Shown: piece by piece, positions 42,220 to 49,397 of the stretch
Layout of the letters: each line of letters begins with the position of its first letter
How positions within the stretch are numbered: position 1 is the first letter of the stretch
NCBI GenBank assembly: GCA_002721895.1
Contig: PBLV01000063.1
Location: 124,001 to 188,000 of the forward strand
Direction of reading: 5' to 3'
DNA from: Verrucomicrobiales bacterium
GTDB taxonomy: Bacteria > Verrucomicrobiota > Verrucomicrobiae > Limisphaerales > UBA1100
Length of the DNA: 64,000 nucleotides
The notes under the pieces: model-generated
Told to the model about the DNA's origin: nothing
The model's database searches: none
What the model saw: only the letters and a program-made list of their open reading frames with translations
Made by a program: the position numbers and the translations under genes

Positions 42220-43126
42220 TTTTATCTATATAGTATTGTAAGTCTACGCCCCACAGCGCCTCTCCTAGTTTTAATATTTTTGGAATAATTAACTCCGAGG
42301 CCTCCCTGCTCCCGGAAAAAACGAATTGACATGTGTCAGCAAAATCATGAGCCAAAACCCTCATGTTATGATAAATAAATTTAAGATTAGTCGAATGCGG
42401 GCCCCACCTGTTCTTTTTGTAAATTTCATTAATGGAGCTTTCTGTTATAATAAACAAATAACAATCCATATCCCTTGCTCGCTCGAGCTCTCTCCTAAAT
42501 CGATCTAAATTATTTACGCTCAATGTCCCAATGAAGTCCCCTGCGCTTTTTCGGTCGATATAGGTATAGTCATAATCACTTCCTGCTGCGGTATAGTCTC
42601 CGAAGTCAAGTTTCATTACGTCTGAATTACGGAAGGTCAGTGGCTTTTGTTCTCTTGTGTCAATAAAAATCTTAATATCATCAAGATCGACATCCCTAAA
42701 CTCACAGGGAAGCCTTTTAGAAAATAAGGGTTCCACTCCAGCCTTCTGACAGGCCTGAGTATAGCTCCCAAAGTGATCGACATAAGTATCCACATCAGGA
42801 AGTTCAGCCAACCTTAACTCTACATGAGAAGGGCCCCGCACAAGCTTTTTGTCACTTATCCTCTCCCGAAGCAACTTCAGAATATATTCCCCCACCTCCT
42901 TTTTTTCGTGAGACTTGCACCACTTAATTAATTGAGCCCTGCTATCAAAATCCTTACGGAAGTAGTCTTTTTTATTTTTAAACGGCAATGGCTCCCCTGT
43001 TAATTTATTCAATTTAGGAAAATACTTAGTATAATATTCGGCCATATTGGTGCCGTGTTGCTTAAGGTGACAATGAAGTCCCTTTTCGGAAGTAAAACCC
43101 TTGTCGCATATTTTACAATTAATCAT
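42191..43126 (-). CDS. C2H2 zinc finger plus ERCC4-type nuclease
   Basis: 311 aa. Residues 1-24 are a C2H2 finger (C4, C7, H20, H24). The C-terminal half (~150-300) is an XPF/Mus81-type ERCC4 nuclease: IFIDTREQKP (D156, R158), DFGDYTA (G176-D177) and the I-D-R-K-S-A-G-D motif (191-197) in place of E-R-K-x3-D. Such nucleases cut branched DNA. Placed between TerL and the beta-helix gene with short overlaps, it may resolve branched concatemers before packaging, like T4 endonuclease VII but with a different fold. The zinc finger would recruit it to DNA. Confidence 0.75.
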   Translation of the reverse strand: MINCKICDKGFTSEKGLHCHLKQHGTNMAEYYTKYFPKLNKLTGEPLPFKNKKDYFRKDFDSRAQLIKWCKSHEKKEVGEYILKLLRERISDKKLVRGPSHVELRLAELPDVDTYVDHFGSYTQACQKAGVEPLFSKRLPCEFRDVDLDDIKIFIDTREQKPLTFRNSDVMKLDFGDYTAAGSDYDYTYIDRKSAGDFIGTLSVNNLDRFRRELERARDMDCYLFIITESSINEIYKKNRWGPHSTNLKFIYHNMRVLAHDFADTCQFVFSGSREASELIIPKILKLGEALWGVDLQYYIDKNELGNGKAT

Positions 43127-43791
43127 AACTCTACATCATATACTTTAAGGTTTTCCGCAGGCATCCTCCTCCGTTTCCCAAAGTATCCCAACCTTTGCCC
43201 TAGCCAAAAGATAATCAACGCGACCCTTGGAACCTTGAATATTTTTCCATCAGAATCCGTCACAGTTGGGACCTGGGAGTGCAATACCCGAGCAAGTAAG
43301 GTCCTCTCCATATCGACCATTTTACAGTCTTTAATTGAAATATTTCTCACCATCGGCCTATTCACATCATCGTAATCCGTCCAATTTCCTAAGTCAACAC
43401 ATGCCCCATCCCACCATTTTGAATAATCATTTATAAATTTACAATTCAATATAGAGATGTCCCTCGCGCCACCCTTTATGGTAATATGTTGTTTTGTGTT
43501 AGTTGATATAAATTCACAATTAACAAATTGAATATTTCCGCCCCGGACAATATCAACGCAGTCCTCCGTTCCCCCAATGATTTTTGAATCAGCAATATAA
43601 ACATCATAGCAAAAAGACAGCTTAAGCCCCTCGTCGCCCTTGCTTCCGTCTATCACACAATCTCGAATTTCATAAGCAAGAGGATCCCTCCCTGGTCTCC
43701 ACGAAAGCCCTAAAGCGGAAGTGTCATTAAATTTATCAACCCCCCTGGAGTGGCAATAAAATTTTTGTCCGAATATTTCTTTAGTAAACAT
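43123..43791 (-). CDS. Right-handed beta-helix protein
   Basis: 222 aa from ATG 43791, which forms TGATG with the upstream stop; a GTG one codon earlier is also possible. Residues ~30-165 repeat a ~22-residue coil pattern (YEIRDCVIDGSKG, VYIADSKIIGG, IQFVNCEFIST, ISILNCKFIND, ISIKDCKMVD) of a pectate-lyase-like beta-helix, as in tailspikes and carbohydrate-active proteins. No signal peptide. It overlaps the ERCC4 gene by ATGA. Isolated in the packaging cluster, so either a virion spike or a non-virion polysaccharide enzyme; catalytic residues are not evident. Confidence 0.6.
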   Translation of the reverse strand: MFTKEIFGQKFYCHSRGVDKFNDTSALGLSWRPGRDPLAYEIRDCVIDGSKGDEGLKLSFCYDVYIADSKIIGGTEDCVDIVRGGNIQFVNCEFISTNTKQHITIKGGARDISILNCKFINDYSKWWDGACVDLGNWTDYDDVNRPMVRNISIKDCKMVDMERTLLARVLHSQVPTVTDSDGKIFKVPRVALIIFWLGQRLGYFGKRRRMPAENLKVYDVEL

Positions 43792-44849
43792 CACAGGGAA
43801 TCAGACTTTGATATTCCAAGAACTCTAGCTTTCCAATCTGGCATTTTTTCCAGCTCATCCATCTCGTTACTAATGAGCTTTTGTTGCATTTGAGCCATCT
43901 TTAACATGATACCCCTTTCCTCTTCTTCCTGAAACAGCTGCACTAGGTTAAGTATGCTTGCGTTCTTTGAAACCTGGTTTGCTATTCTTTTGGATCTGTC
44001 GCCCTGAAGCTTGGAGATTAAGGATTCCATTCTTTTTTCGCATTGATTGTATTCTTCGCTTTTTGTTTTTAGGATTTCAGTCAACCTAATGGTCATGTCT
44101 TGCTGCTCCTCCGCTTCATCAAACATTCTATTGAGTTTGTCCATTGCGCTTTGAATTCTTTTTAAATGGATATAATCCATACAAACATTAATATACAGAT
44201 TTATTTCGTCCGTGGTAAGATCTGGCTTATCCCAGGTAGCCCTAACAAATTCTGCCTCAAACAAATTGCGGTCCTCAAGGCTCGTGTAAGTTTCAATTAC
44301 CTGAAGAAACCGTGGTGCAGACATAAACTTCCTTAAAGCCTCTATGCATCGTTTGTATTTCACCGTCATTTTATCCTCGGAAATTTCGACGCCGACGCAA
44401 TCCTGAATTTTCTTCATTATTTTGCTATCTGCCTTCGGAGGGGAATATTTAATGTTCATTGCGGTTTCATTTTTAGGAACATCTAAACCTTCCTCGTGAA
44501 TAAAATCATGAACCGCCCAGAACTCTTTGCTCATGTGTTTTATTTCTGCCCCAGCAAATACGAGCCTTGCTAACGCCACGCTACTCACATCTGCGGCGGA
44601 GTTGTTTCGAATAAATTCCTTTTGCTCCTCTGTGAGCTGGATATCATCTTTTTTGCTAATGTGCCGAGTAGAATAGTCAATCCCCGCTTCCTTCATGAAT
44701 TTTCTAACAAGTCGCCCCTCCCTTGTTCTGCCATCAAGGGAGTCGTCCATGAAAACGTCTTTAGTTAATTTGGACAAATCTCCAATTATTGGAGCATTCT
44801 CTTTAATAAATGCCTTTTGATCTTCCGTAAGCTCCGGCAGCGGTTTCAT
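43791..44849 (-). CDS. Coiled-coil protein with duplicated N-terminal motif; small-terminase candidate
   Basis: 352 aa. Two tandem ~65-residue units (LTEDQKAFIKENAPIIGDLSKLTKDVF... and LTEEQKEFIRNNSAADVSSVALARLVF...), each resembling a DNA-binding helix-turn-helix bundle, are followed by a central helical region and a long coiled coil (~235-330). This architecture and the position before TerL would suit a small terminase subunit, but no family signature was seen. AGGAG precedes the ATG; the start lies 47 nt inside the sigma-like gene. Confidence 0.4.
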   Translation of the reverse strand: MKPLPELTEDQKAFIKENAPIIGDLSKLTKDVFMDDSLDGRTREGRLVRKFMKEAGIDYSTRHISKKDDIQLTEEQKEFIRNNSAADVSSVALARLVFAGAEIKHMSKEFWAVHDFIHEEGLDVPKNETAMNIKYSPPKADSKIMKKIQDCVGVEISEDKMTVKYKRCIEALRKFMSAPRFLQVIETYTSLEDRNLFEAEFVRATWDKPDLTTDEINLYINVCMDYIHLKRIQSAMDKLNRMFDEAEEQQDMTIRLTEILKTKSEEYNQCEKRMESLISKLQGDRSKRIANQVSKNASILNLVQLFQEEEERGIMLKMAQMQQKLISNEMDELEKMPDWKARVLGISKSDSL

Positions 44850-45630
44850 ATATAATAATTTCTCCTTTATTTAAAATAGACGTAGCTTTGTCTTTGAAAA
44901 TTTTCTTTAAATTTTTCAATTGCTTATAGCCTGCTTTTCGACCCCTTTCGCTCGTCTTATACCCCATCACCTTAGCGACTTCCTCTTCATCCATATGTTG
45001 TACGTAAAGCATATCGTAAACCTTGTATTGCTTCTCTGGCAACGCCTCTTTCATTGCCTTCGCTAATTTACCCGCAGCCTCTTCAATGTCGACTTGAGTA
45101 TCCTGTATGGAGCCAACCTCATGAGTGTGATGTTCTATGGTGACAGCCATCTTAATGTCATAGGCTGCCTTTTTAGTTTTGCTCCACTTTAAATACAATG
45201 GGCACTCGCTATCCTGTAGCCCGCTTGAGGTGAAGCCGCACAAACTGCCCGGGGTTATTCCTGGATCCTTCCCGGATCTGGACTGATTAAAAGGGCAATT
45301 AAGGCAAGGTCGGACAAAATTAGAATAGTTATTACGCAAAATATTTTTCATTTGATTAGTAATAATCTTATTGATCCACGGCCCTAATGGGCGGCTCTGA
45401 TCCCATTGGTCCCATTTTTTAAAAATATGAGCGCGTATAATTTGCTCTACATCCTCAAAATCAAACCAGGACAGGGAGTCCAAAAACCACTTGCCCCGTC
45501 GCTTTCTTATCTCCAGATTAATGTCTTCGAATTTATCCTCAAAAGAGAACTGGGGAGCTTCACCATCAAGATCCTTGTCTTTTGGAGGTTTTTCTTCTTT
45601 TTCTTTGTCTTTTTTTCTTGGGCGCTTCAT
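44803..45630 (-). CDS. Sigma-factor-like protein
   Basis: 275 aa from ATG 45630 (an in-frame TTG lies 15 nt upstream). After a Lys/Glu-rich head, residues ~50-105 (FLDSLSWFDFEDVEQIIRAHIFKKWDQWDQSRPLGPWINKIITNQMKNILRN) fit sigma70 region 2, and residues ~195-255 (LPEKQYKVYDMLYVQHMDEEEVAKVMGY...RKAGYKQLKNLKKIF) fit the region 4 helix-turn-helix. Between them is a Cys cluster (CLNCPFN, LCGFT, ECPLY) that may bind zinc. It is a candidate late sigma factor for host RNA polymerase, and the GTGTA(A/T)ATA motif is a natural target. Overlaps with both neighbours suggest coupled translation. Confidence 0.65.
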   Translation of the reverse strand: MKRPRKKDKEKEEKPPKDKDLDGEAPQFSFEDKFEDINLEIRKRRGKWFLDSLSWFDFEDVEQIIRAHIFKKWDQWDQSRPLGPWINKIITNQMKNILRNNYSNFVRPCLNCPFNQSRSGKDPGITPGSLCGFTSSGLQDSECPLYLKWSKTKKAAYDIKMAVTIEHHTHEVGSIQDTQVDIEEAAGKLAKAMKEALPEKQYKVYDMLYVQHMDEEEVAKVMGYKTSERGRKAGYKQLKNLKKIFKDKATSILNKGEIIIYETAAGAYGRSKGIY

Positions 45631-45955
45631 TGGACGAATCTTCAACCGTTGCTTCCTCTATAGGGGGCAACAGGTCCCCTAAGCTTATCTTTCTATTCCC
45701 CAAGCCTCCTGAGGATACTTTACATTTAAAATCCCCTATTGTTGGGACTTCGTATATATCTGTACCATCCAGCTCGTCCGAACTCTCTTGGCGAAGGCGG
45801 CCGCCTTGCTTATTCTTTGCTCGAGAAACCGTCGTCCTTGGTTTAGTTGAGTCGCCTTTGCTTGACAACAATTCTCCGCACTCCCCACAAAATTTAGGGA
45901 TATCCATTGAGTATAGGTTTTTATGTCCACATGACTGACAATAAGTAAACGGCAT
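45566..45955 (-). CDS. Zinc-ribbon protein with basic tail
   Basis: 129 aa. The N-terminus has a two-CxxC ribbon (YCQSCGHKNLYSMDIPKFCGECG), then a linker and a strongly basic tail (KKKRQRKRRKTSKRQ). It starts just after TTATATATAGTAT. Its 3' end overlaps the sigma-like gene by 65 nt in another frame, so the two are likely made together. A transcription co-factor or DNA-binding role is plausible from the ribbon and context. Confidence 0.5.
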   Translation of the reverse strand: MPFTYCQSCGHKNLYSMDIPKFCGECGELLSSKGDSTKPRTTVSRAKNKQGGRLRQESSDELDGTDIYEVPTIGDFKCKVSSGGLGNRKISLGDLLPPIEEATVEDSSNEAPKKKRQRKRRKTSKRQGS

Positions 45956-45990
45956 ATACTATATATAAGGCTTTTTTGTTAAAAAATCTA

Positions 45991-46587
45991 CTATATTAAA
46001 TACCCAGCGATTAACTTTGCCTGGTTTTGCATAAACTCTTCCGTCGTCATGCCCTCCACATCCACAGGAAATGCTTCGATTTTTGAGATATAATCCACAC
46101 CCAATATTCCGATAACCTTACCATTTAAAGTCGTAATCGGAACATTATAAATTGCCTGCACACCCTTAGAGTTCAACAAGGACCTGAAACCACTGTCTCG
46201 AATTTCATTAATATCCAAGCAAGAAAAAGACCCAACTGAGACTAATTCCGTAATATATTCGCTATAGTTAGAAACCCTATGATCTTGAGAATGAATACAT
46301 TCGGAGCTTATTCCCGCCTCCACAGTTTCGTGCGTACAGCTAAATTTTTGCTGGCCTCTTCCGGAAAAAAAATGCCCTCCATTATGAAATTCTAGAACGT
46401 AAGCCCTACCGGAGGACATCATCTGCTTAGTATACTTCAGCGCCGTATTAACGTTAGATCCCGCCCTCACGTGCCCCTCTACTGTATTCTTGTGGCGCTC
46501 AGACCATTTCCTTTTCGCCCAAACCCCAACTAAGGTAGCAATAGAAGACACGATAGTGGCAATGGCTGTGAGCAATTCAGTTTCCAT
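45991..46587 (-). CDS. Membrane-anchored GAF-like protein
   Basis: 198 aa. One N-terminal transmembrane segment (~5-25), a short basic linker, then a GAF-like sensor fold (RAYVLEFHNGGHFFSGRGQQKFSCTHETVEAG... and VQAIYNVPITTLNGKVIGILGVDYI). Proteins of this plan occur in phage lysis regions. It could sense a small ligand or simply be a scaffold at the inner membrane. Last gene of the lysis-region operon, with its own GTGTAAATAAATATT motif. Confidence 0.55.
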   Translation of the reverse strand: METELLTAIATIVSSIATLVGVWAKRKWSERHKNTVEGHVRAGSNVNTALKYTKQMMSSGRAYVLEFHNGGHFFSGRGQQKFSCTHETVEAGISSECIHSQDHRVSNYSEYITELVSVGSFSCLDINEIRDSGFRSLLNSKGVQAIYNVPITTLNGKVIGILGVDYISKIEAFPVDVEGMTTEEFMQNQAKLIAGYLI

Positions 46588-46602
46588 AATATTTATTTAC
46601 AC
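46588..46602 (-). promoter_or_regulatory. Start-proximal GTGTA-type motif
   Basis: On the minus strand GTGTAAATAAATATT abuts the ATG at 46587; it overlaps the end of the EF-hand gene. Confidence 0.55.
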
Positions 46603-46907
46603 TTACAAACTCCATTAATGCGCTGCTTTCTGTATACAAACGCAGATCCGAAAGTACATATAATAACTGCTAATATAATCCATCCTAACCCAGATGTAGG
46701 CTGATCGGTATTAATTGATACAGAATTTGAATAGTACTCCTCCCTGTTTATTGTCCCATTTTTATCTGTATCAACAGCTTCGAATGACTCTACTACATTT
46801 GGCACCGGAGCGGACGGTGCGGCGTTTCGACTTTTAAATATCTTCGGACCACTACAGCCAGCACTCATAAATATTAACAATATTAATAATATAATTTTTT
46901 TCATCAT
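46593..46907 (-). CDS. EF-hand lipoprotein with C-terminal membrane segment
   Basis: 104 aa. A lipoprotein signal peptide ends in the lipobox MSAGC (C18); residues 46-57 form a complete EF-hand calcium loop (D46, D48, N50, I53, E57); residues ~74-92 are a transmembrane helix. Lipid anchor plus membrane helix could link outer and inner membranes, as spanins do in lysis of Gram-negative hosts; the calcium loop is not a known spanin feature. AGGAGAAG precedes the ATG. The upstream membrane-protein gene overlaps it by 4 nt. Confidence 0.6.
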   Translation of the reverse strand: MMKKIILLILLIFMSAGCSGPKIFKSRNAAPSAPVPNVVESFEAVDTDKNGTINREEYYSNSVSINTDQPTSGLGWIILAVIICTFGSAFVYRKQRINGVCKCK

Positions 46908-47338
46908 CTTCTCCTACTTGGTATTGCATAAAAACCTACGACCATAAAGCATAGATCTAAAAACGAAGAAAGCATAAGCCCTCCCGTAAGCCTCACTACA
47001 TGAAAGTCCTCTCCTCCAAAAAACCAAGAAAATATACCCCACCTAGTGTTTTCGCCCCTAGGGACAATAACATCATAACTAATATTTGGATTGTGAGCAT
47101 AAAACAACATTAAATAACATAAAGTAAATGTTATAGACATAAATAATATTCGTCTAGTTATTTTTACGAACGGATCCTTTGCTTGGGCGGCTTGACTTTT
47201 AATGGCCGCTTCAATCATCTTCTCATCCCTTGCGGCCAGCATGAGCTGATCTTGTCGCTTCTGCTCAAGCCAGGCGTTTAAGATGTTTGCTCCTATCTTG
47301 ATTCCGGCGCCCAGAATAGTATTTAGAATTGCGCCCAT
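46904..47338 (-). CDS. Two-helix membrane protein in lysis cluster
   Basis: 144 aa from ATG 47338 (TAATG overlap with the holin-like gene). An amphipathic N-terminus (LNTILGAGIKIGANILNAWLEQKRQDQL), a charged middle and two hydrophobic segments (~77-95 ILFMSITFTLCYLMLFYAH and ~118-138). Could be a holin partner, antiholin or adaptor; I recognise no family. Confidence 0.5.
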   Translation of the reverse strand: MGAILNTILGAGIKIGANILNAWLEQKRQDQLMLAARDEKMIEAAIKSQAAQAKDPFVKITRRILFMSITFTLCYLMLFYAHNPNISYDVIVPRGENTRWGIFSWFFGGEDFHVVRLTGGLMLSSFLDLCFMVVGFYAIPSRRR

Positions 47339-47520
47339 TATCTTTTGTTTTTCCCTAGGTCGGCAAGCCCCTGGCCTAAGATATAGGCTATCATGGGGGT
47401 CACAATAGTTGTGATATGATCCGCATCCCAGCCCCACCCAAAATGGTGATTAAGCATAGGAACAGCGGTGGCCACTACGGCTGCCCAAAATTTCTTACTG
47501 TGGTAGAATTGTTTTTCCAT
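47338..47520 (-). CDS. Holin-like small membrane protein
   Basis: 60 aa. MEKQFYHSKKFWAAVVATAVPMLNHHFGWGWDAD, then a second hydrophobic stretch (TTIVTPMIAYILGQGLADLGK): two short membrane helices with charged ends, the layout of small phage holins that open the inner membrane at lysis. AGGAGAA lies 7 nt before the ATG. It follows the papain-like gene. Confidence 0.6.
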   Translation of the reverse strand: MEKQFYHSKKFWAAVVATAVPMLNHHFGWGWDADHITTIVTPMIAYILGQGLADLGKNKR

Positions 47521-47541
47521 TATTTTTTCTCCTTATTGTAG

Positions 47542-48474
47542 TTATAGTATTTCCAATACGGCCCAGATAGCTATAGCCACTCCCGCCGCAATAATTAAAT
47601 ATTTTTTATTAAACTTTTTCTTTTCAGGTTTTGGGTCAGGCTTTGGATCAGGTTTTTTCTCCTCGGACTTAACGTCTAGATAATAAGGCCCGACGGCATT
47701 AATGATCGCATCCCGATATAAAGAATCCTCCATGAAAAAGTACCCTTTGTTTCCAAACCATCGCCCCCAGCTATTTTGAAACTCCCAATATAGCTTCCCG
47801 TCAATCTCCTTCCAGCCAATCATCGACACTGCATGCCCACCGACAACTTCAGAGGACAAAAACTTATCAGAATCCACAACGCCAGTGCTGTCGGTTTGAA
47901 AAAAATGCCTTCTGACCTTAATCGACGTCCATAGAGGCTCTTTTAATAAAGCCGACTTAATCCTGTCAGTATCCCCCTTGGGAATTACATAGTATCCATT
48001 AATCTTATACTTAAGCGCGTTCTCCGGAGCCTCAGGAGACATGGGTGCCCCCTCCTTGCGGAGGTCTGGCCAATATTTCTCTTCGCAGCACCCTTCCTTG
48101 ACCAGCCCCTTGCATGCGCCACGGATGGTTGTGCCGGAATAATCTTCTCCCGGCCAAGGGTCATATAATTGCCCTTTTTTATAAATCCACATAGCACTAG
48201 GCTCCTTGTCTTTGAATTCTTCCGTCGAACCGTAAACAACGCGGCCGCTGTGGCCAACGCAAGACCCAATTGACCCTTGGTTCTTGACGCGAGGCGTAAG
48301 GTCACGCCTGGAAAACTCCTTTAGATCAACCTCTCTGGCTCGCCATATCCTTGAAGTGATCCAGTCTCTGGAATCAACGGGGGCATCAGGCACGTTTAAT
48401 TTACATCTTCCGAAATATTTAGCTCTAGCTTTTTGCGCTATCCAACTTCCCGATAATATATTTAAGTATTTCAC
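47542..48474 (-). CDS. Papain-like cysteine peptidase with C-terminal membrane anchor
   Basis: 310 aa, GTG start 50 nt inside the PhoH gene. Clan CA family C1 catalytic residues are all there: Q66 and C72 in VKNQGSIGSC, H214 in GGHAVSMIGW and N234 in FQNSWG. A Pro/Lys/Asp linker (PDPKPDPKPEKKK) and a transmembrane helix (~290-308) end the protein. No signal peptide. It might hydrolyse peptide bonds in the host envelope or process membrane proteins before lysis; location next to the holin-like gene supports an endolysin-like or maturation role, which would be unusual for this fold. Confidence 0.75.
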   Translation of the reverse strand: MKYLNILSGSWIAQKARAKYFGRCKLNVPDAPVDSRDWITSRIWRAREVDLKEFSRRDLTPRVKNQGSIGSCVGHSGRVVYGSTEEFKDKEPSAMWIYKKGQLYDPWPGEDYSGTTIRGACKGLVKEGCCEEKYWPDLRKEGAPMSPEAPENALKYKINGYYVIPKGDTDRIKSALLKEPLWTSIKVRRHFFQTDSTGVVDSDKFLSSEVVGGHAVSMIGWKEIDGKLYWEFQNSWGRWFGNKGYFFMEDSLYRDAIINAVGPYYLDVKSEEKKPDPKPDPKPEKKKFNKKYLIIAAGVAIAIWAVLEIL

Positions 48475-49138
48475 TTCTCAGTATGTCCTCTTTTCCAAAT
48501 CTAAATGCATGTATACCTCTTTTTACACTTTCCCTGTCGTTAAACAGGTCAAACATGGCCGGAAATCCACTCTTTCCATTGATGTCGCTCTGCATAAAAT
48601 CTCCACAAATAAACAACTTGCAATTCTCCCCAATTCTAGTGACAAGCGTCGTAAGCTCCTTATAGGTAAAGTTTTGAGCTTCATCTGCAATTACGATCTT
48701 ATCCTTCCAGTTTGCTCCTCTAAGATAATTTATCGGCATTGCAGAAATTCTGCCACTTTCAAGCATCTCCCTTTTGGCAGTATTGTTTTTAGGAAGCATT
48801 TCATAAAGCTTGTCCTCCAGTGGCGCCATATAGGGGTTGAATTTTTCATCTATATCCCCAGGCAAGGCCCCAAGCCCCTTTTCTGCGCTCTCAATGACTG
48901 TGCGGACATATAGTAAATCCATCTTATCTGACGCACTCAAAAGCCTCAACGCAGAATAAACTGCCATATAAGTTTTAGTGGAGCCCGCCGGTCCGGCGAC
49001 AAACATTATCTTAGTATCATCGTTGAACGCGATAGACAAAAACCTTTTCTGCCTATCCGTCAACCTTAGTGAATGGATATGAACGCTTTGTGCCAATTGT
49101 GGGATAACAAAATTTTTTTTAGACTTATCGTGAGCCAT
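48425..49138 (-). CDS. phoH: PhoH-like ATPase
   Basis: 237 aa. Walker A G49-T56 (GPAGSTKT) and Walker B VIADEAQN (~149-156) in the PhoH arrangement, with ICGDFMQSD further on. PhoH-family proteins are common in marine phages; an RNA-binding ATPase/helicase role has been proposed, in line with fusion to RNA nucleases in bacteria. It heads the lysis-cluster operon with a GTGTA motif in the divergent spacer. Confidence 0.85.
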   Translation of the reverse strand: MAHDKSKKNFVIPQLAQSVHIHSLRLTDRQKRFLSIAFNDDTKIMFVAGPAGSTKTYMAVYSALRLLSASDKMDLLYVRTVIESAEKGLGALPGDIDEKFNPYMAPLEDKLYEMLPKNNTAKREMLESGRISAMPINYLRGANWKDKIVIADEAQNFTYKELTTLVTRIGENCKLFICGDFMQSDINGKSGFPAMFDLFNDRESVKRGIHAFRFGKEDILRSEILKYIIGKLDSAKS

Positions 49139-49190
49139 TAGCTATATATGTATATACACACTACAGAACGATAAAGTGTACTTATATATA
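49139..49190. promoter_or_regulatory. Divergent spacer with two GTGTA-type motifs
   Basis: For PhoH (-), GTGTATATACATATATAG starts 21 nt before the ATG at 49138. For the plus-strand small gene, GTGTACTTATATATA (49176-49190) touches the ATG at 49191. No ribosome-binding sites are present. Confidence 0.55.
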
Positions 49191-49397
49191 ATGAAAGATA
49201 CCAGAGATATACTGAGCTACCTCAGCAATAATCTTAATGGGTACGAATCTACCACTTGGCTTAAAGCGGAAAATGATCTTCTCGACGGGCTCTCGCCCGC
49301 AGATATGATACTTGACGGCGAGGCGAGAAGGGTTGGTAGGATTTTGCCGAAAGAGATAAAGAGAATTAAAGCTAAGAAAAAACAGAAGAAGGCTTAG
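49191..49397 (+). CDS. Small DUF2384-like (antitoxin-type) protein
   Basis: 68 aa from ATG 49191; the GTG 15 nt upstream is part of the promoter-like motif. The core STTWLKAENDLLDGLSPADMILDGEARRVGRIL follows the W-L-x(3)-N-x-x-L-x-G-x-x-P-x-(D/E) pattern of the MbcA/ParS/Xre antitoxin toxin-binding domain (DUF2384), with a Lys-rich tail. No toxin partner is adjacent. It could neutralise a host toxin; alternatively it is a small DNA-binding protein. Its 3' end overlaps a convergent gene by 26 nt. Confidence 0.5.
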   Translation: MKDTRDILSYLSNNLNGYESTTWLKAENDLLDGLSPADMILDGEARRVGRILPKEIKRIKAKKKQKKA

